DNA of 64,000 bases, taken from contig CATIUR010000004.1 of the NCBI GenBank assembly GCA_949592205.1, forward strand, positions 71,397,837-71,461,836. Direction: 5' to 3'. The notes beneath the pieces were generated by a model. It was not told the DNA's origin, searched no databases, and saw only the letters and a program-made list of their open reading frames with translations. Positions 33,172 through 46,096 of the stretch are shown piece by piece; position 1 is the stretch's first letter, and each line of letters starts with the position of its first letter. Both the position numbers and the translations under genes were made by a program. The stretch is from Helichrysum umbraculigerum (lineage: Eukaryota; Streptophyta; Magnoliopsida; Asterales; Asteraceae).

Positions 33172-34135
33172 GATTAACTCCCATTGTAGAAAAATTTCGA
33201 AACTTGTTTACTAACTTCCTCATTTCGTTAATGAAAGAATATTCCTCCTATAATATTGCCTTTATTATTATTATTTATTTAATTATTTTATTTACTTATG
33301 TACTTATTATTATTATTATTATTATTTGAATTCTCGACTATTAGTTTCGTTTTCTCCTTCAGTACCGCTAGCTCTACCATGATTCAATATGTTGTTACAC
33401 ACTTTGCGTGACAATTTTTGAATATTAAGGCCCACGGCTGTTGTGCAATGGTCGCAACAACATTGGAGTTCTTGCCTTCAATACAACAAATTCCTCCAGT
33501 TCAACCATCAGTTCAATCACCACTATCACTAGTATGACCACCACCGAGTGTTTCTCCTCCACGAGTAAATTTTACAGGTAATGCGTCTTAGTAGTATGCT
33601 TGCTATAATTTCGAATTCATATGGGTTTAGAATAGAATGAATACTTTGGAGTTTGTCTAGGCATAAATGCACCAGACTCACAAATATAAGAATAATTCGG
33701 TAAGGAATATAATTGGGATTTTATTACAATACGACATGAAGATAGCACATGAGACACGCAAATATGGCCAGATAAACACACATACGTCGGAACACCTTTG
33801 TTAATTACATCTGCAGCCGTAATTGTGAAAGTATTCTTTCATACACATACTTATCTTCCAAGTCCTTGTATCACAATAAGCTTTGTATTTACGGAAAGAG
33901 ATCAGATTGTTATGGAATCCTAAGCAACATGTAGACGAACCACATAAAGAGTCGTAAGATGATGAAGAAACGCTTACAACGTCCCTCTTACTTGAAATGG
34001 TTAAGATGGATGATCGACACTAGCTACAACAAGCTTCACGGAATTGTATGCACACATAACTTTCTAACTCATATTCTATATGTGGGTTCCTTATTTATAG
34101 TCTAGGCCAATCCACCTAGATCTCTATAAACAATA
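33172..34135 (-). other. Leader and degraded 5' gag region of E
   Basis: No readable gene. Holds (TTA)n-type simple repeats at about 33262-33332. Largely matched by G 45286-46081, apart from the Helitron insertion in G. Confidence 0.45.
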
Positions 34136-34147
34136 GCTTTGATACCA
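34136..34147 (-). promoter_or_regulatory. Primer binding site of E, tRNA-iMet type
   Basis: Minus strand TGGTATCAAAGC, one base off the tRNA-iMet complement TGGTATCAGAGC found at the matching place in G. Confidence 0.75.
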
Positions 34148-34150
34148 ATC

Positions 34151-36827
34151 TGTCACACCCCGTCTAAAGCGGAAACAACGGGGTATAACGGTGATAGGAT
34201 CATAACACATCATTATAAAGAATTCTATATGAAATACAATATCCAATGTGTCATGATGCCATTAACATGAATAACGGTTCATGTCGTGCATACATTTCAA
34301 CAATGAATTCAAAATCTTACAATCAAACGTACACTACAATGTTAAGGCAAAACAAGCATTCACAAACAACCTTAATGATGTACCACAAGTCTTGAATAAT
34401 TATTAATGCAACCCTAAAGGTCCACTAAGTTCTCTTGTCCACTGCTTTAAGTCCACTAGTATAACCTGAAAAGATATGCTCAAAAACGTCAACACGAATG
34501 TTGGTGAGTTTCGTAGGTTTGAAACCAGACACCAGAAAAATAAACATTTTGCTGTGATAAAAGTAAGTTAGGACAATGCATATAGAAATGGTACATATAA
34601 ATGAAATTAGTGTAAATGAACAAATCTCAACCAATCAACCATGCGTGTTGTCATTACTCCCGTAGAGTAAGACGAATAGCATATAAGTCGGCGTGTTGTC
34701 AATACCCCCAAGGAGTAAGACGAATAGCCTCAATGATGTCAATGTATCCAACTAGCGTGTTGTCAATACCCCCAAAGGAGCAAGACGAATAGCCCAACGA
34801 GTCGGCGTGTTGTCAATACCCACAAAGGAGTAAGACGAATAGCCTCAATAATGTTTCCAAGTAATGCACATAATTCCACATAATGTAACACATTTCAAGC
34901 ATATGTCCGAAATGAAAACAAATGTAATCACAGCGTGAAAACAAGTGATAAATCATGTGAGCATACTTTTCTCCCAATTTGAAAATATGTAAATGAAAAC
35001 GGGGCCACGAAAAATCACCTCAATAATGATGTAAGTTTTGCCCTTAAGTTCAACCACCAACAATTCGCCAATCTACAAATGAACATATACGCATATAGGT
35101 TACAACCTAGACATATCTATGTCCTTCCATTGTATCCCAAGTCCAAATCACCTCTACTACATTTCCTCACAACTCAAACCTCATGTATCTTTACAAAAAT
35201 CAACTCTATTGTGTATTTCAGATTCTGTCCAGAATTTTGTACCATTTTACGAATTTTAAACCATGACTTAATGAAATCATTTGACTCTACAAATTTTACC
35301 AGTGACTCTTCAATATGTTAAGAAAATCCTGTAATTTATCCAGAACTTAATTCTATAGTTAACTATTTTTAAAAATTCACCAAAGTAATCTGCTCAGAAA
35401 CAACAACAATTTCCGAATACACAAAAGTTACAATTTATTTAAAATACTTAAAAACTTACAAAGATTACAAAATTTTTACAGAAATTTTTTAACACTTTTA
35501 AATTACTCCAGTAAAAATTTAAAGACCCAATTCTTAATTTGACATACGTTTCAAAAATCGACAAGTTAACCAAACTTATGAACCGAAAAACTCAGAATTG
35601 ACATTCACTTTTATAAAATCATTTTGACCAACTTATACTCAACATTTGGACACGAAACCAACACCATTTGAAAATAGACTCTTAATACTTATGTTTAGAC
35701 TCGAGTTTCATCAAAATCACTATAAAACGATCAAGTTACACCGTTCCCAAACCGATAAATAATTCTGCCCAGATTTAGGGTTTGTATAATCAAACCTAAA
35801 TCTTTGTGTAAACAATCCAAAACGCTCAATCAAACGAATATTATTCACTCCTGATGATTTAACTACTGATTTCAAACATATCCTAATGATTTCATTCACT
35901 AGGAATACAATGGATTTGAACCGAATAAAACCGATTTAAGTTTATAAAAGTTTATCTGAAAATTCGTCATACACAGCAACAGTTAATGAAATAATTTTTA
36001 TAAAATAATAAAATGTGTTTCAGAGGCCGAAACCTCGCGATTTTATGTAAAACATCGAGATCTACAACTTTTTAATTTTGGCCGAAGCCTAAAATCGAAC
36101 ATAAACAGGTCAAATAGACCGTCGAACACGTCTGAAAAATCCGGAAAGATTATGAGATTTCGATTATATAACTTTCGGTTTGCAAAACACACTAAACTCG
36201 ACATAACCCTTCCCCAAAAGTATAACTCAACCCTAATATATATCTATATCAGAAAAATATAAAGAAAATCCATAGATTAGGGTTTAAGAGGAAAATACCT
36301 ACACGAATACACAAGACGTAACACCCGAAACCCAAAAACTCGACTCGATCTTGGGGTTTCTTTGTTTTGGTCGGTAGAACTCCTAAGCGCAGCAGCATGA
36401 ACGAATTTCTGAGGGAAAAAAGGGGTTAGGGTTTAATTTAATTTTGTATTTATAGGTATAGAATGGTTTGGGCCCAAGTTAGGGTTTTTGGGTTGGGCCG
36501 ATCGGATGGATCTATCAAAGATGGTATTGGGTCGATTTTTCTTCAGGAAATTATGAGTTAATAGTTATACATGTTATAGTCCAATATTTTTTTAGACCGT
36601 GGGCTTTGGATTCATGTCATTTGGAGTCAGAATAAGAAAATTATGGCCCGAACCGTGAAACCTCGTATATTCTTCATTACATGTCCGATTGCGTTGATTC
36701 TTTTTGCGTTGGATTCGTTTTTCAAAAACGAAGACTTTGATGTAAAGAAATCATTGAAATTATTATTTTCACAAAAATGACTTTTTATTGCTCGAACTAC
36801 GATAACGGTTTGGTGACGGTTGTCACA
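34151..36827 (-). repeat. 5' LTR of E
   Basis: 2677-bp copy of 24712-27386, with the tandem repeat at 34642-34844. Confidence 0.88.
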
Positions 36828-36832
36828 ATGAT

Positions 36833-37560
36833 TATGTTTAACTTAATTATGAACTAATATTTATTGTATTCGCTTAGATTTATATTATTGAATGTTTATT
36901 ATACAAGAATTGTCTCTATTATGAGATATTAATGTAATTTCTTGACATAATTAGACTGATTTATACAAAACTAGGATGACCATAATCTGTTTTTATAAAT
37001 TAAGTAATTGTGTTTATGTCTTGATCTTAACCTTATGCGATAGACTAAGAATATAGTTAATATAAAGTAATATTGTGATTCAACCCTAACCATAGAAATT
37101 GTATTAATAAATTGATGATAGATCTTATTAATTAGTAACACTTTGTGTAATCTTATGATTGTGTTGCTATGATGAAGATTTTACTTAACCTTAAGTGATC
37201 TTCTACATTAGTAATTCACCAATAATAATAATCAACAATAAATAATCTAACTAAATACATATTTATCTCTAATTGTTTACTATCCTTAGTTAATTGTTTT
37301 CTATTGAATTGGTTATAATTTAGTATTCTTAAATACGTTCATACGGAACTAAAACGTATCCCCCTTATCTGTATATTGTATATTTTAATTGAATTATAAA
37401 TTCTATTTTATTTATAACCACCATTCCCAGTGTTCGACTCGGACTTACTTAAAAGCTATATTATACGAACGGGTTATTCTTGCCTGGCTTGAGTGATAGT
37501 TATTTTAGTATTTCCATTTATTTAAAACTTGTTATTTTGTACTCTATTCACACGACATCA
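36833..37560 (+). repeat. 3' LTR of D, right part
   Basis: Continues D's 3' LTR after E and its atgat copy (36828-36832). It ends CACACGACATCA at 37560, followed by the ctcac duplication. Confidence 0.88.
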
Positions 37561-37871
37561 CTCACCCATCATGCGCAAACATGGTTTGAAGGTTTAGAGA
37601 CCGGCTCTATCCCTTCATGGACCGTAATTGCAACAAAGTTTCTAACCAAATACTTTCCGCCCTCTAAACAAACCAAACTTCAAAATGACATCATGAATTT
37701 CCGACAAGCTTTTGATGAGTCAATATACACCGCATGGGAACGATTCAAAGGAGCCTTGAAGAAATGCCCCAATCACCGTCTCGACAAATCCGCACAATTG
37801 TGTACCTTCTACAATGGTTTAGACCCTAACCACCGAACCACCCTCGATGCTGCTGCACAAGGAAGCTTCAT
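37561..37871 (+). pseudogene. Gag of C, continued after D
   Basis: Starts with ctcac and continues SLTHHAQTWFEGLETGS, KYFPPSKQTK, AWERFKGALKKC and CTFYNGLDPNHR to AAAQGSF, where G's truncated LTR begins. Matches B 9781-10092 closely. Confidence 0.82.
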
Positions 37872-38409
37872 AAAAAGAATTCTATATGAAACAACGGGGT
37901 ATAACGGTGATAGGATCATAACACATCATTATAAAGAATTCTATATGAAATACAATATCCAATGTGTCATGATGCCAATAACATGAATAACGGTTCATGT
38001 CGTGCATACATTTCAACAATGAATTCAAAAGTTTACAAACAAACATTGTACAATGTTAAGGCAAAACAAGCCTTCACAAACAACCTTAATGATGTACCAC
38101 AAGTCTTGAATAACTCTTAATGCAACCCTAAAGGTCCACTAAGTTCTCTTGTCCACTGCCTTAAGTCCACTAGTATAACCTGAAAAGATATGCTCAAAAA
38201 CGTCAACCCGAATGTTGGTGAGTTTCGTAGGTTTGAAACCAGACACCAGAAAAATAATCATTTTGCTGTGATAATAATAAGTTAGGACAATGTATATAGA
38301 AATGGTATACAAGTGAAATAATCCAACCAAACATCTCACAAAGCTGTCATCACCCCACGAAGGAGTATGACCCAAACAACAACTCAAATGGCAGTAGCTA
38401 CTCCAACAA

Positions 38410-38541
38410 TGGCTTTAATGCATACAAAAAAGTACACATCAGGTAATCACTCCTAAGGGAGCAATGCCTTGCAAACAAATGTGGCTTTAATGGATACAAA
38501 AGTACACATAAGGTAATCACTCCTAAGGGAGCAATGCCTTG
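38410..38541 (-). repeat. Two-copy tandem repeat in the G LTR
   Basis: Two copies (about 60 bp each, from 38410 and 38482) of TGGCTTTAATGCATACAAAA then GTAATCACTCCTAAGGGAGC. The right LTR has them at 46642-46773. It stands where E has its four-copy repeat. Confidence 0.7.
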
Positions 38542-39995
38542 TAAAATAAATCCAACAACCGAAGCACATAATCACAAAGTGTTACACATTTCAAGCATAT
38601 ATCCAAAAATGAAAATAAATACGTTTACAGCATGAAAAACCATTTATAAAACACGAGCATACTTTTCACCCAAATTTAGAAAACATGTAATGAAAATGGG
38701 GCCACGAAAACTCACCTCCAAAAATGATGTAAGTATCGCCCTTAAGTGTAATCCACTAAACCACTCGCAATCTACAATGATCATATATGCATATGGGTCA
38801 TAACCTAGACATAAATAGGTCATTCCATTGTATTCCATGCCCAAAACACTTCTATTACATTTTCTCACAATTCTACTAATGTATTATTACAAGAACTAAT
38901 CCTAAATGAAAACTCAGATTCTGACCAGAAATTTGGATATACTTCACGAATTTTTAAATAATACTTACTGAAACCATTTGACTCTATAGTTTTTACCAAC
39001 GATACTTTAATGTGTTTAGAAGACTCAGTAATTTTTCCAGATTGATTTATATTGATTTACTATTTTTAAAAATTCATCAAATAAACTGCTCGAAACTGTT
39101 GACTCTTTCTGACTTCACAAAAGTTTTAATTTACTTAAAATACTTAGAAGCTTCAAATGATTATCATATTTTTATAGAAAATACTTAACACTTTAAAGAC
39201 ACTCCAGTAAAAATCTCAAGATCGAAATCTTAGTTTAAGACACGTTTCAAAAATCGACAACTCAACCGAAATCTGGAACAAAGAAACTCAGAAATGACAC
39301 ATCATATTGTAAAATTGTTTTGACCAACTTATACTCCACATTTAACCATGAAACTGACACCATTTGAAAGAAGACTCAAAGTACTTATGTTTAGACTCCT
39401 TTTTCATCGAAAACCGTCGTGATATGACCAAGTTACAAGCTTCCTAATCCGAACAAAGTTTCTTATCAGATTAGGGTTTATAATAAATCAACCCTAATCA
39501 TTCGTATAAACAATCCAAACCGCAAACACAATCACATTTCTCGATTCTACCACTTATACACTGATTTTAATATTATCCTAATGATTTCATGTACCCGGAA
39601 TACAATGGAATCGAACCAAAAATAAACGACAATACGAAATAATTACATACGTTTATTTGGAAGATTCGGATAGAGAACTATACCAACCAACGAGAACACC
39701 GCACGATGATAACCCTTAGAATCTGTATGAATAACGTTTCGTGAGGATCAATACACACGAAGCACAATGAATCCAAAGATACGAAGATTTAGAACGCAAA
39801 TCTTACCGAAATACACCTACACGTGAGTTCTCGATCAATAAAATGATTTAGAGATTATATGTTTAGGTTCTTGGGGTTTGGAATTCGAAAATGTGAAGAT
39901 AGAATCGCCTCTGGTCGTCTGGAACCGAAAATAGGGTTTACAAATACATTTTTGGGGTTAAAATATGTTTATATATGGGTCTGGGCCGTTTTATA

Positions 39996-40105
39996 ATTGT
40001 TTCGCGATTGGGGGTGAATCGCGTCGCTATTTGGGGTGAATCGCGTCGCTAAAGGGGGTAAATCGCGCCTCTATTTGCCCCAAATCGCGTCTCTATTATC
40101 AGCCC
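39996..40105 (-). repeat. 22-bp phased ATCGCGTC repeats in the G LTR (left copy)
   Basis: ATCGCG at 40018, 40040, 40062 and 40084, exactly 22 bp apart, with a decayed copy at 39996. They lie just upstream (minus strand) of CCATATATAA at about 39968-39978, the likely TATA box. Confidence 0.8.
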
Positions 40106-40293
40106 AAATTTCGTTTACGTTTTGCTTCATAACTTCTTCGTTACACGTCGGATTGAGTTGATTCTTTTTGCGTTGGATTCGTTTTTTAAAAACGACGAAT
40201 TTGATGTACAGAAATCATTGAAATTAGTACTTTCACAAAAATGACCTTTTTTACGGATCAAACTACGATAATGGTTTGGTGACAGTTGTCACA

Positions 40294-40307
40294 TTATCCC
40301 CCAGTTG
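40294..40307 (-). promoter_or_regulatory. Polypurine tract of G
   Basis: Minus strand CAACTGGGGGATAA next to the 3' LTR. Confidence 0.65.
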
Positions 40308-40749
40308 AGAGAATTTCGTCCGGAAATTCATTCGGAGCTATACTGTCAACACCATCACTGAATAAGTACATAAAATTAAGCTTTGTACACTCTTTTCGTT
40401 TCGAAGTAAATTTAAATCCTTGCTAAGCGTTCAATCAGGAAATGACATATTAAAACTTTCTGTGCTTCGAGATTTTGACCTCTTAATCCATGGTTTCTAC
40501 TAGTTTCTCTACACAATGTTATCTGTGATTCCCTGTGAATTCCTTCTAGAAATACGTGTAATACTTTACTAGCCTACACTTTCTTAGATTTTACACATGA
40601 AATACATCGTGAACACCACTCCACTCTTGTGACAACTTTCAATCGATATGTGATTGAACCCATACGTTCAACAATTTATAACGTTTCTACAACACATATA
40701 CTAATATTTCAAACTTCCCAAAATGTTCAATACCTTCCCAAAGTAACAT
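40308..40749 (-). other. Decayed C-terminal region of G polyprotein
   Basis: Parallel to the chromodomain-like part of E (27401-27760), but no open frame is left. Confidence 0.4.
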
Positions 40750-41377
40750 TTAGAACAATATATGATTCCCAACACACAACTCTAACTGATGTCGGCATTT
40801 GTTTGCATAACTCATTTTCCTAACTCGTACTATTTCCAACCTCTCCTTGATTTGAAAGATCTTGTCAATAGCTTCATGGACTATTTCAATCCAATCAACC
40901 GACTCTATTCCAACTTCAGCCCACGCTGCAATTGAATGACTCTTACACTCTGAAGTGCTTGAAATAGTGCACATTGAGTACTAGAATGATAACTGTGTTG
41001 TATGAGAACTCGACTAGTGGTGAGTGAGTATCACAACTTCTATCAAACCGGTAACGTGCTCTAAGTATATTCTCAAATGCTGAATGGTTCGCATCACTCC
41101 GTCCATCAGTTCGAGGATGATAAACCGTCCTCATATCAAAATGTGTTCCCAAAGCTTTCCGTAACATTTGCCAAAATTGTGAAGTAAAATAACCATTAAA
41201 ATCGGATACAATTGATACAAACACTCCATGCCTTGCTACTACTTCGTCAATGTAACGCCTTACCAAAATTCCCATCTCGTAATCCTCATGGATAGCTAAG
41301 AAATAAGCTGAATTAGTCATTCTATCCACAATTACCCAAATCGAATCGCGCCCACTACTAGCTCTAAACAACTTCAT
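40750..41377 (-). pseudogene. Integrase of G
   Basis: SIWVIVDRMTNSAYF, RYIDEVVARHGVFVSIVSD, FWQMLRKALGTHFDMRTVYH and THSPLVEFSYNT match Tekay-type integrase. The first two catalytic Asp positions are present, but the Glu expected in the GQSER-like motif reads DGRSDA, so the active site is broken. A second piece (SVDWIEIVHEAIDKIFQI) continues in another frame. Confidence 0.8.
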
Positions 41378-41999
41378 GAAGAAATCCTTGGTTATGTTTT
41401 CCCCTTCCCTAGGTCATGCATTTGACTATTTGAATAATGTAGTTTATGATGTCCTTCTTCATCTCAGACGCCAATACGATCCATGATATCATGATACTCC
41501 TTACCATCTCCTAATGTATGAAATATTTTATTTTATCTTATTTTTATTTATTATATTATTTTTATTTTATTTGTTTATATATATATATACTTATTTTTTT
41601 TTTTTTACATATGTACTATGTCCATTACTAGTGCCCATAGACCTCCTAGCAAAGGAATCCAAAATCCTCTCACAAGATGTAATTTCTCATCCAATTTGTG
41701 CTCCAACCGTTTGTCTAACCCGTGCAACTTTTTATTTTGGTATATGAGTATCCCTAACGCTTCATCTTGAACTTTAACATCTTATCTTTAATGCCAAAGT
41801 GTATCGTCATACTTGATTTGCACTCATCTTGGCATACTCTTTCCATCCTACTCAAAACATCTGTCACAACATCCATCTTCCCCGGATGATATCGAAGTTC
41901 ACAATCCTAGCCACTAAATATTTCTAGCTTCCTCATTTGCCTCGTATTCAACTTCTTTTGACCATAGGGGTATTAAAAACTCTTATGATCTGTATGCAT

Positions 42000-42600
42000 A
42001 ACGTTCTTCATTCCATACAAGTAGTGTCTTCAACACATATGTACGAATGCTACCGCTCAAAGTTCCAAATCGTGGGTAATATAGTAATACTTATGTAGCT
42101 TGAGTTGTCGAGAGACGAATATGATTACATTTCCCATTTAATTATCACACAACTCAGACCTCAGTCTGATGCATCACAATACACAACGAAATTCTCCGAT
42201 CCATCGGGAAGAGTCCGAATTGATGCGTTACACAAGACATCCTTCAATGTTTGAAAAGATTTTTCTCAGTTTCTACCCCAAATTAAACTTCATATATATA
42301 TATTTTGTGTGAGTGGTTGTACGATCTTTCGAAAACTCTCGATAAAATGCCGATAAAAGTCTGTGAATCCAAAATGCTTTACAAACCTCCGATGATAACT
42401 GTGGGATCTTCCATCCCTTTACAGCTTCTATTTTGTTAAAATTCACAAGAATAACTTGTTTGTTCACAACGTGTCCAAGAAAATCAAACCTCTTGTAGTC
42501 AAATTTCGAACTCTGAATATATTGCATAGACTTTTTCTTTCAAAAGAAACTCTAGGATTAATCTTGAAGGAACTTCATGCTCCTTCATGGTTTTAGAATA
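42000..42600 (-). pseudogene. RNase H and RT end of G
   Basis: FVVYCDASD (about 42180) marks RNase H with stops. The frame 42273-42527 holds FDFLGHVVNKQVILVNFNKI, which is the RT-RNase H connection of Ty3/gypsy elements. Confidence 0.65.
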
Positions 42601-42679
42601 AATTAGAACGTCGCAAATGAAAAGTATGATAAATTCATCAAGATGCGGTTTATATACGCGTTCGTTAAATATAGGAATG

Positions 42680-43012
42680 CTATAGTCGCATTAGTAAGAT
42701 CGAAGGACATAACGAGAAATTTGAAATGTTCGTAACGAGTACTAAACGCAATCTTAGGTATATCTGATTCAGGTACCCTCTATTGATGGTAACCAGAATG
42801 AAGATTGATTTTTGAAAACCACCGAACACCTTGAAGTTGATCAAACAAATCATCCATCCTTGGAAGAGGACATAGATTCTTGACCGTAAATTTGTTAAGT
42901 TCACGATAATCAATGCACAAATGAAAAGAACCATCTTTCTTTTTGAAAAATAAAAAAAAGGTGCTCCCAAAGGAAAATGACTAGGGTGAATAAAACCCTT
43001 GTCTTGGAGCAT
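42680..43012 (-). pseudogene. Reverse transcriptase of G, frameshifted
   Basis: MLQDKGFIHPSHFPLGAPF equals the RT start of E; after that the frame shifts, and pieces parallel to E occur in the other frames. Confidence 0.7.
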
Positions 43013-43634
43013 CTAAAATTGGATTAAATAGTTGTTGCATTTCAGATAGTATTAAATGATTTGGAGTTTTTGCAACTGGGGTTGCTCCAAGAATAAGATC
43101 AATACAAAACCTTACGAGTAAAGAGGGAAATAATCCTTCTAAATCTTCCGAGAAGACCTCGAGGAAATCGTTGATAATAGAATGTTTTGAGATTTTAACT
43201 TTTTAACCTTTACGCTCATGAGTTGTTTCTTTTCGTCTTTGAGGTGTTCTATGAAGATCTCAGGTATTACACCACCATTTAAGTGGTATACGAGATACTT
43301 CTCAAACATACAATTTCCACCTAAATTTCGTCAACTAATCCATTCTCACAACTGAACCAAAACATTCGAGTCCGAAGGGTAACAAGTCAATGCTAAAAGA
43401 GAAATCTTCTAGCACTAGAGTATACCCTTATGTAACGTCTTTTAGTCTCTATACGCACTCATTAATAAAATTATTTCAAAGTCTCCCACTCAAAACAAGC
43501 CATCGAGTTTCCTACTGTATTGATTGGTGCCACTTGACGAGCTGTCATCCAACATTTAATTGTAAAATGACCTCTTAAGTTGCAGTTTGAATAAACACAA
43601 CATGATGCAGATGTGTGATGATAGTAGTTACACC

Positions 43635-43880
43635 TTACACACAAGGTATGTGAACTAGCGTAACCCTCTCTTCATGTGTTAGTATCTTCCAGTCTTTTGA
43701 ATACCCTCTCATTCTTGGTATTGTTTCTACATTTCCTGCCTTATTGATCTCATTGATTAACAATCCACCCATTAGTATTGCGCCTTGGATGGTAGGAGGC
43801 TCAGTCACTTCTACCATCCCGCGAGTTTCCAGAACAAAGCTGTTGGTGTACTTCTCAATTTTCTTAGCTTTGAGTGCCAC
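43635..43880 (-). pseudogene. Gag remnant of G
   Basis: MALKAKKIEKYTNSF, GMVEVTEPPTIQGAI and RMRGYSKDWK parallel E 32926-33171. Confidence 0.65.
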
Positions 43881-44066
43881 GCGATGAGGTCTAATCTTGC
43901 CAACTCATGAAATTGTCCGATATATGTTGCATGATTAACTCCCATCGTAGAGAAATTTTAAAACTTGTTCACTAACTTCTTCATTTCGTTATTGAAAAAA
44001 TATTTCTCCTTAAACAGTGCATTTATTTATTTTATTTATTTATCTATTTATTTATTTATTTATTTA

Positions 44067-45254
44067 CTAGTTCATTACCCGTGCGATGCACGGTTTCACT
44101 GAAGAACTTCTATACTTTTTCATATAGAACTTAAGAGAGTGAAGAAAGTATAAAAGGATTGGTGTATGGTCTTCATTGATTTGATTGGTTCAATGTTAAC
44201 TCGATTTGCAATATAAATCTTTTTAAAAGAGTTACCTAACAAATGACATTTTAGCACTTGCATTCAATTATAAACATTAATACCTTTGGAAATCTCAAAC
44301 ATAGAGTGAATGAAAGTTAATATAAATGCTTACATGCTCTAAAAATTAGTATATCGCCTTGCCATAAAAAATAAAAACATAAACTAATTTTCAACATGAA
44401 GTAAATGGATAGAGGCAACATTGTTAGATTTGGATTTACTCCAAGATATCAACGGAAAATAGACGATGAAAAACAATGTTATAGATCATAAGCATATTGA
44501 CCGGCCTAAAACTCTATCAAAGATCATAAATCTTAATTAAATAAGCGATCAGATAAAATACTAAAATTTAAAGAAAAATACATGTGTAATCTAACACATA
44601 ATAAACACATCAAATTAACAGAGGGGGTCCAATTATGACTCTTTGTAGTCCGCTAAAAAAGTATCAAATTAATTAAAGGGAACAACAATAAACAACCCAT
44701 CATATCAAATATGTAATTGATCCAAATTCAATAACAAAAGTAATATAATTTCCGTACTAATATCCAATGTTCATTAACCTTGTACAGTAAATGTAACAAA
44801 GATTGTATTACAGAGAGAGTTTTATGGGGATGGAAAGGAGGCTACAGATCACGCATACCATTTCAATATTTAATTAATCATGAAACAATTTAGAAAAGAA
44901 AAGTAAATTCAAATTTACAAACCAAATAGAAGAAAGAATAAATAAATAAAAATATAAGCGTAAAAAGTAATCCGAAATTGATGAATGGATCTTGCAACAA
45001 TCTCAAGAGGAAATAGTTATCCTAATCCAAATTTTTATATTTATTTATATATACTAATACTAACGATTATCTATTTATTTATTATTATTATTATTATGTG
45101 CTCCGTAGGAGATAGATAAGATCAGAAAAGGGGTGAACCGGTTAGTCAAACATTGTAACCGTAAAAAAGTTTTTGGCGGGAAATAGGGTGACGTGGCAAC
45201 ATAATAATGAGATTAATTAGAGGTTAATTATCCTTTTTTAATTGTTTGGATAGA
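44067..45254 (-). mobile_element. Small non-autonomous Helitron inside G
   Basis: Absent from the matching place in E. On the minus strand it starts TCTATCCAAACAATTAAAAA (45254 down) and ends with hairpin CCGTGC-ATC-GCACGG (44079-44093), eight bases, then CTAG (44067-44070). The host bases are A before TC and T after CTAG, the Helitron rule, with no target duplication. No Rep or helicase frame in its 1188 bp. Confidence 0.65.
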
Positions 45255-46081
45255 TTTATTTTTCGCGCCATCACCACTCCCATCATTTGAATTCTCGCTT
45301 ATTAATTCCATTTTCGCCTTCGGTGTCGTTAGCTCTACCATGCTTCAATATGCTGATACTAATTTTCATGACAACTTTGAATATTAAGGTCCACCTCTGT
45401 CGTGCAATGATCGCAACAACATTGGAGTTCTTGCCTTCAATACAACAAATTCCTCTAGTTCAATCACCACTATCACTTGTATGACCACCACCGAGTGTTT
45501 CTCCTCCACGAGTAATATTTACGGGTAATGCGTCTTAGTAGTATGCTTGCTATAATTTCGAATTCATATTAGTTTAGAATAGATAATTGCTTTGGAGTTT
45601 GTCAAGGCATAAATGCACAAGACTTACAAACATAAGAATGATTCTGTAAGGAATATAATTGGGATTTTATTACAATATGACACGGAGATAGCACATGAAA
45701 CACGCAAACATGGTCGGATAAGCACACATACGTCGGAACACCTTTGTCAATTACGTCTGCAGCCGTAATTGTGAAAGCATTCTTTCATACACATACTTAT
45801 CTTCCAAGTCTTTGTATCACAATAAGCTTTGTATTCGCGTAAAGAGATCAGATATTTATAGAATCCTAAGTAACATGTAGACGAACCACATAAAGAGTCG
45901 TAAGACGATGAAGAAACACTTACATCGTCCTTCTTACTTGAAATGGTTAAGATGAATGATCGACACTAGCCACAACTAGCTTCACCGAATTGTATGCACA
46001 CATAACTTCCTAACTCATGTTCTATATGTGGGTTCCTTATTTATAGTCTAGGCCAATCCACCTAGATCTCTATAAACAATG
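45255..46081 (-). other. Leader and degraded 5' region of G
   Basis: Matches E (33340-34135) and holds no readable gene. An ORF at 45287-45484 is a chance frame on the other strand. Confidence 0.45.
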
Positions 46082-46093
46082 GCTCTGATACCA
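46082..46093 (-). promoter_or_regulatory. Primer binding site of G, tRNA-iMet type
   Basis: Minus strand TGGTATCAGAGC, three bases after the 5' LTR. Confidence 0.85.
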
Positions 46094-46096
46094 ATC

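Larger units (their letters stand above)
24712..36827 (-). mobile_element. Element E: Tekay/Del-like chromovirus, decayed
   Basis: 12.1 kb including nested F (29393-31900), with a perfect atgat duplication (24707-24711 and 36828-36832) in D's LTR. Minus-strand order: 5' LTR, tRNA-iMet primer site, gag, protease, RT, RNase H, integrase, chromodomain-like end, polypurine tract, 3' LTR. All genes carry frameshifts and stops. The domain order (integrase after RT) is that of Ty3/gypsy elements; the end of the integrase region suggests a chromovirus. Confidence 0.88.
18271..37560 (+). mobile_element. Element D: Athila/Tat-like non-autonomous LTR retrotransposon
   Basis: Bounded by a perfect 5-bp duplication ctcac (18266-18270 and 37561-37565) inside C's gag. 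LTRs start TGATAAGCATCA and end CGACATCA. Interior 19884-23841 holds a tRNA-Asp primer site, a broken ORF of unknown function, conserved noncoding modules and a polypurine tract. The 3' LTR is split by E (24712-36827), so D proper is about 7.2 kb. No protease or polymerase recognised. Confidence 0.88.
37872..40293 (-). repeat. 3' LTR of G, truncated end
   Basis: Matches 46097-48524 from acaacgggg (37891) on. Bases 37872-37890 (aaaaagaattctatatgaa) repeat a stretch found about 60 bp farther on in the same LTR. The first about 25 bp of the LTR are missing. Confidence 0.85.

Noticed and set aside
37480..37986. 168-codon ORF across D LTR, C gag and G LTR
   Set aside because: A chance fusion: only 37561-37871 is gag. 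The start lies in D's LTR and the end in G's LTR.
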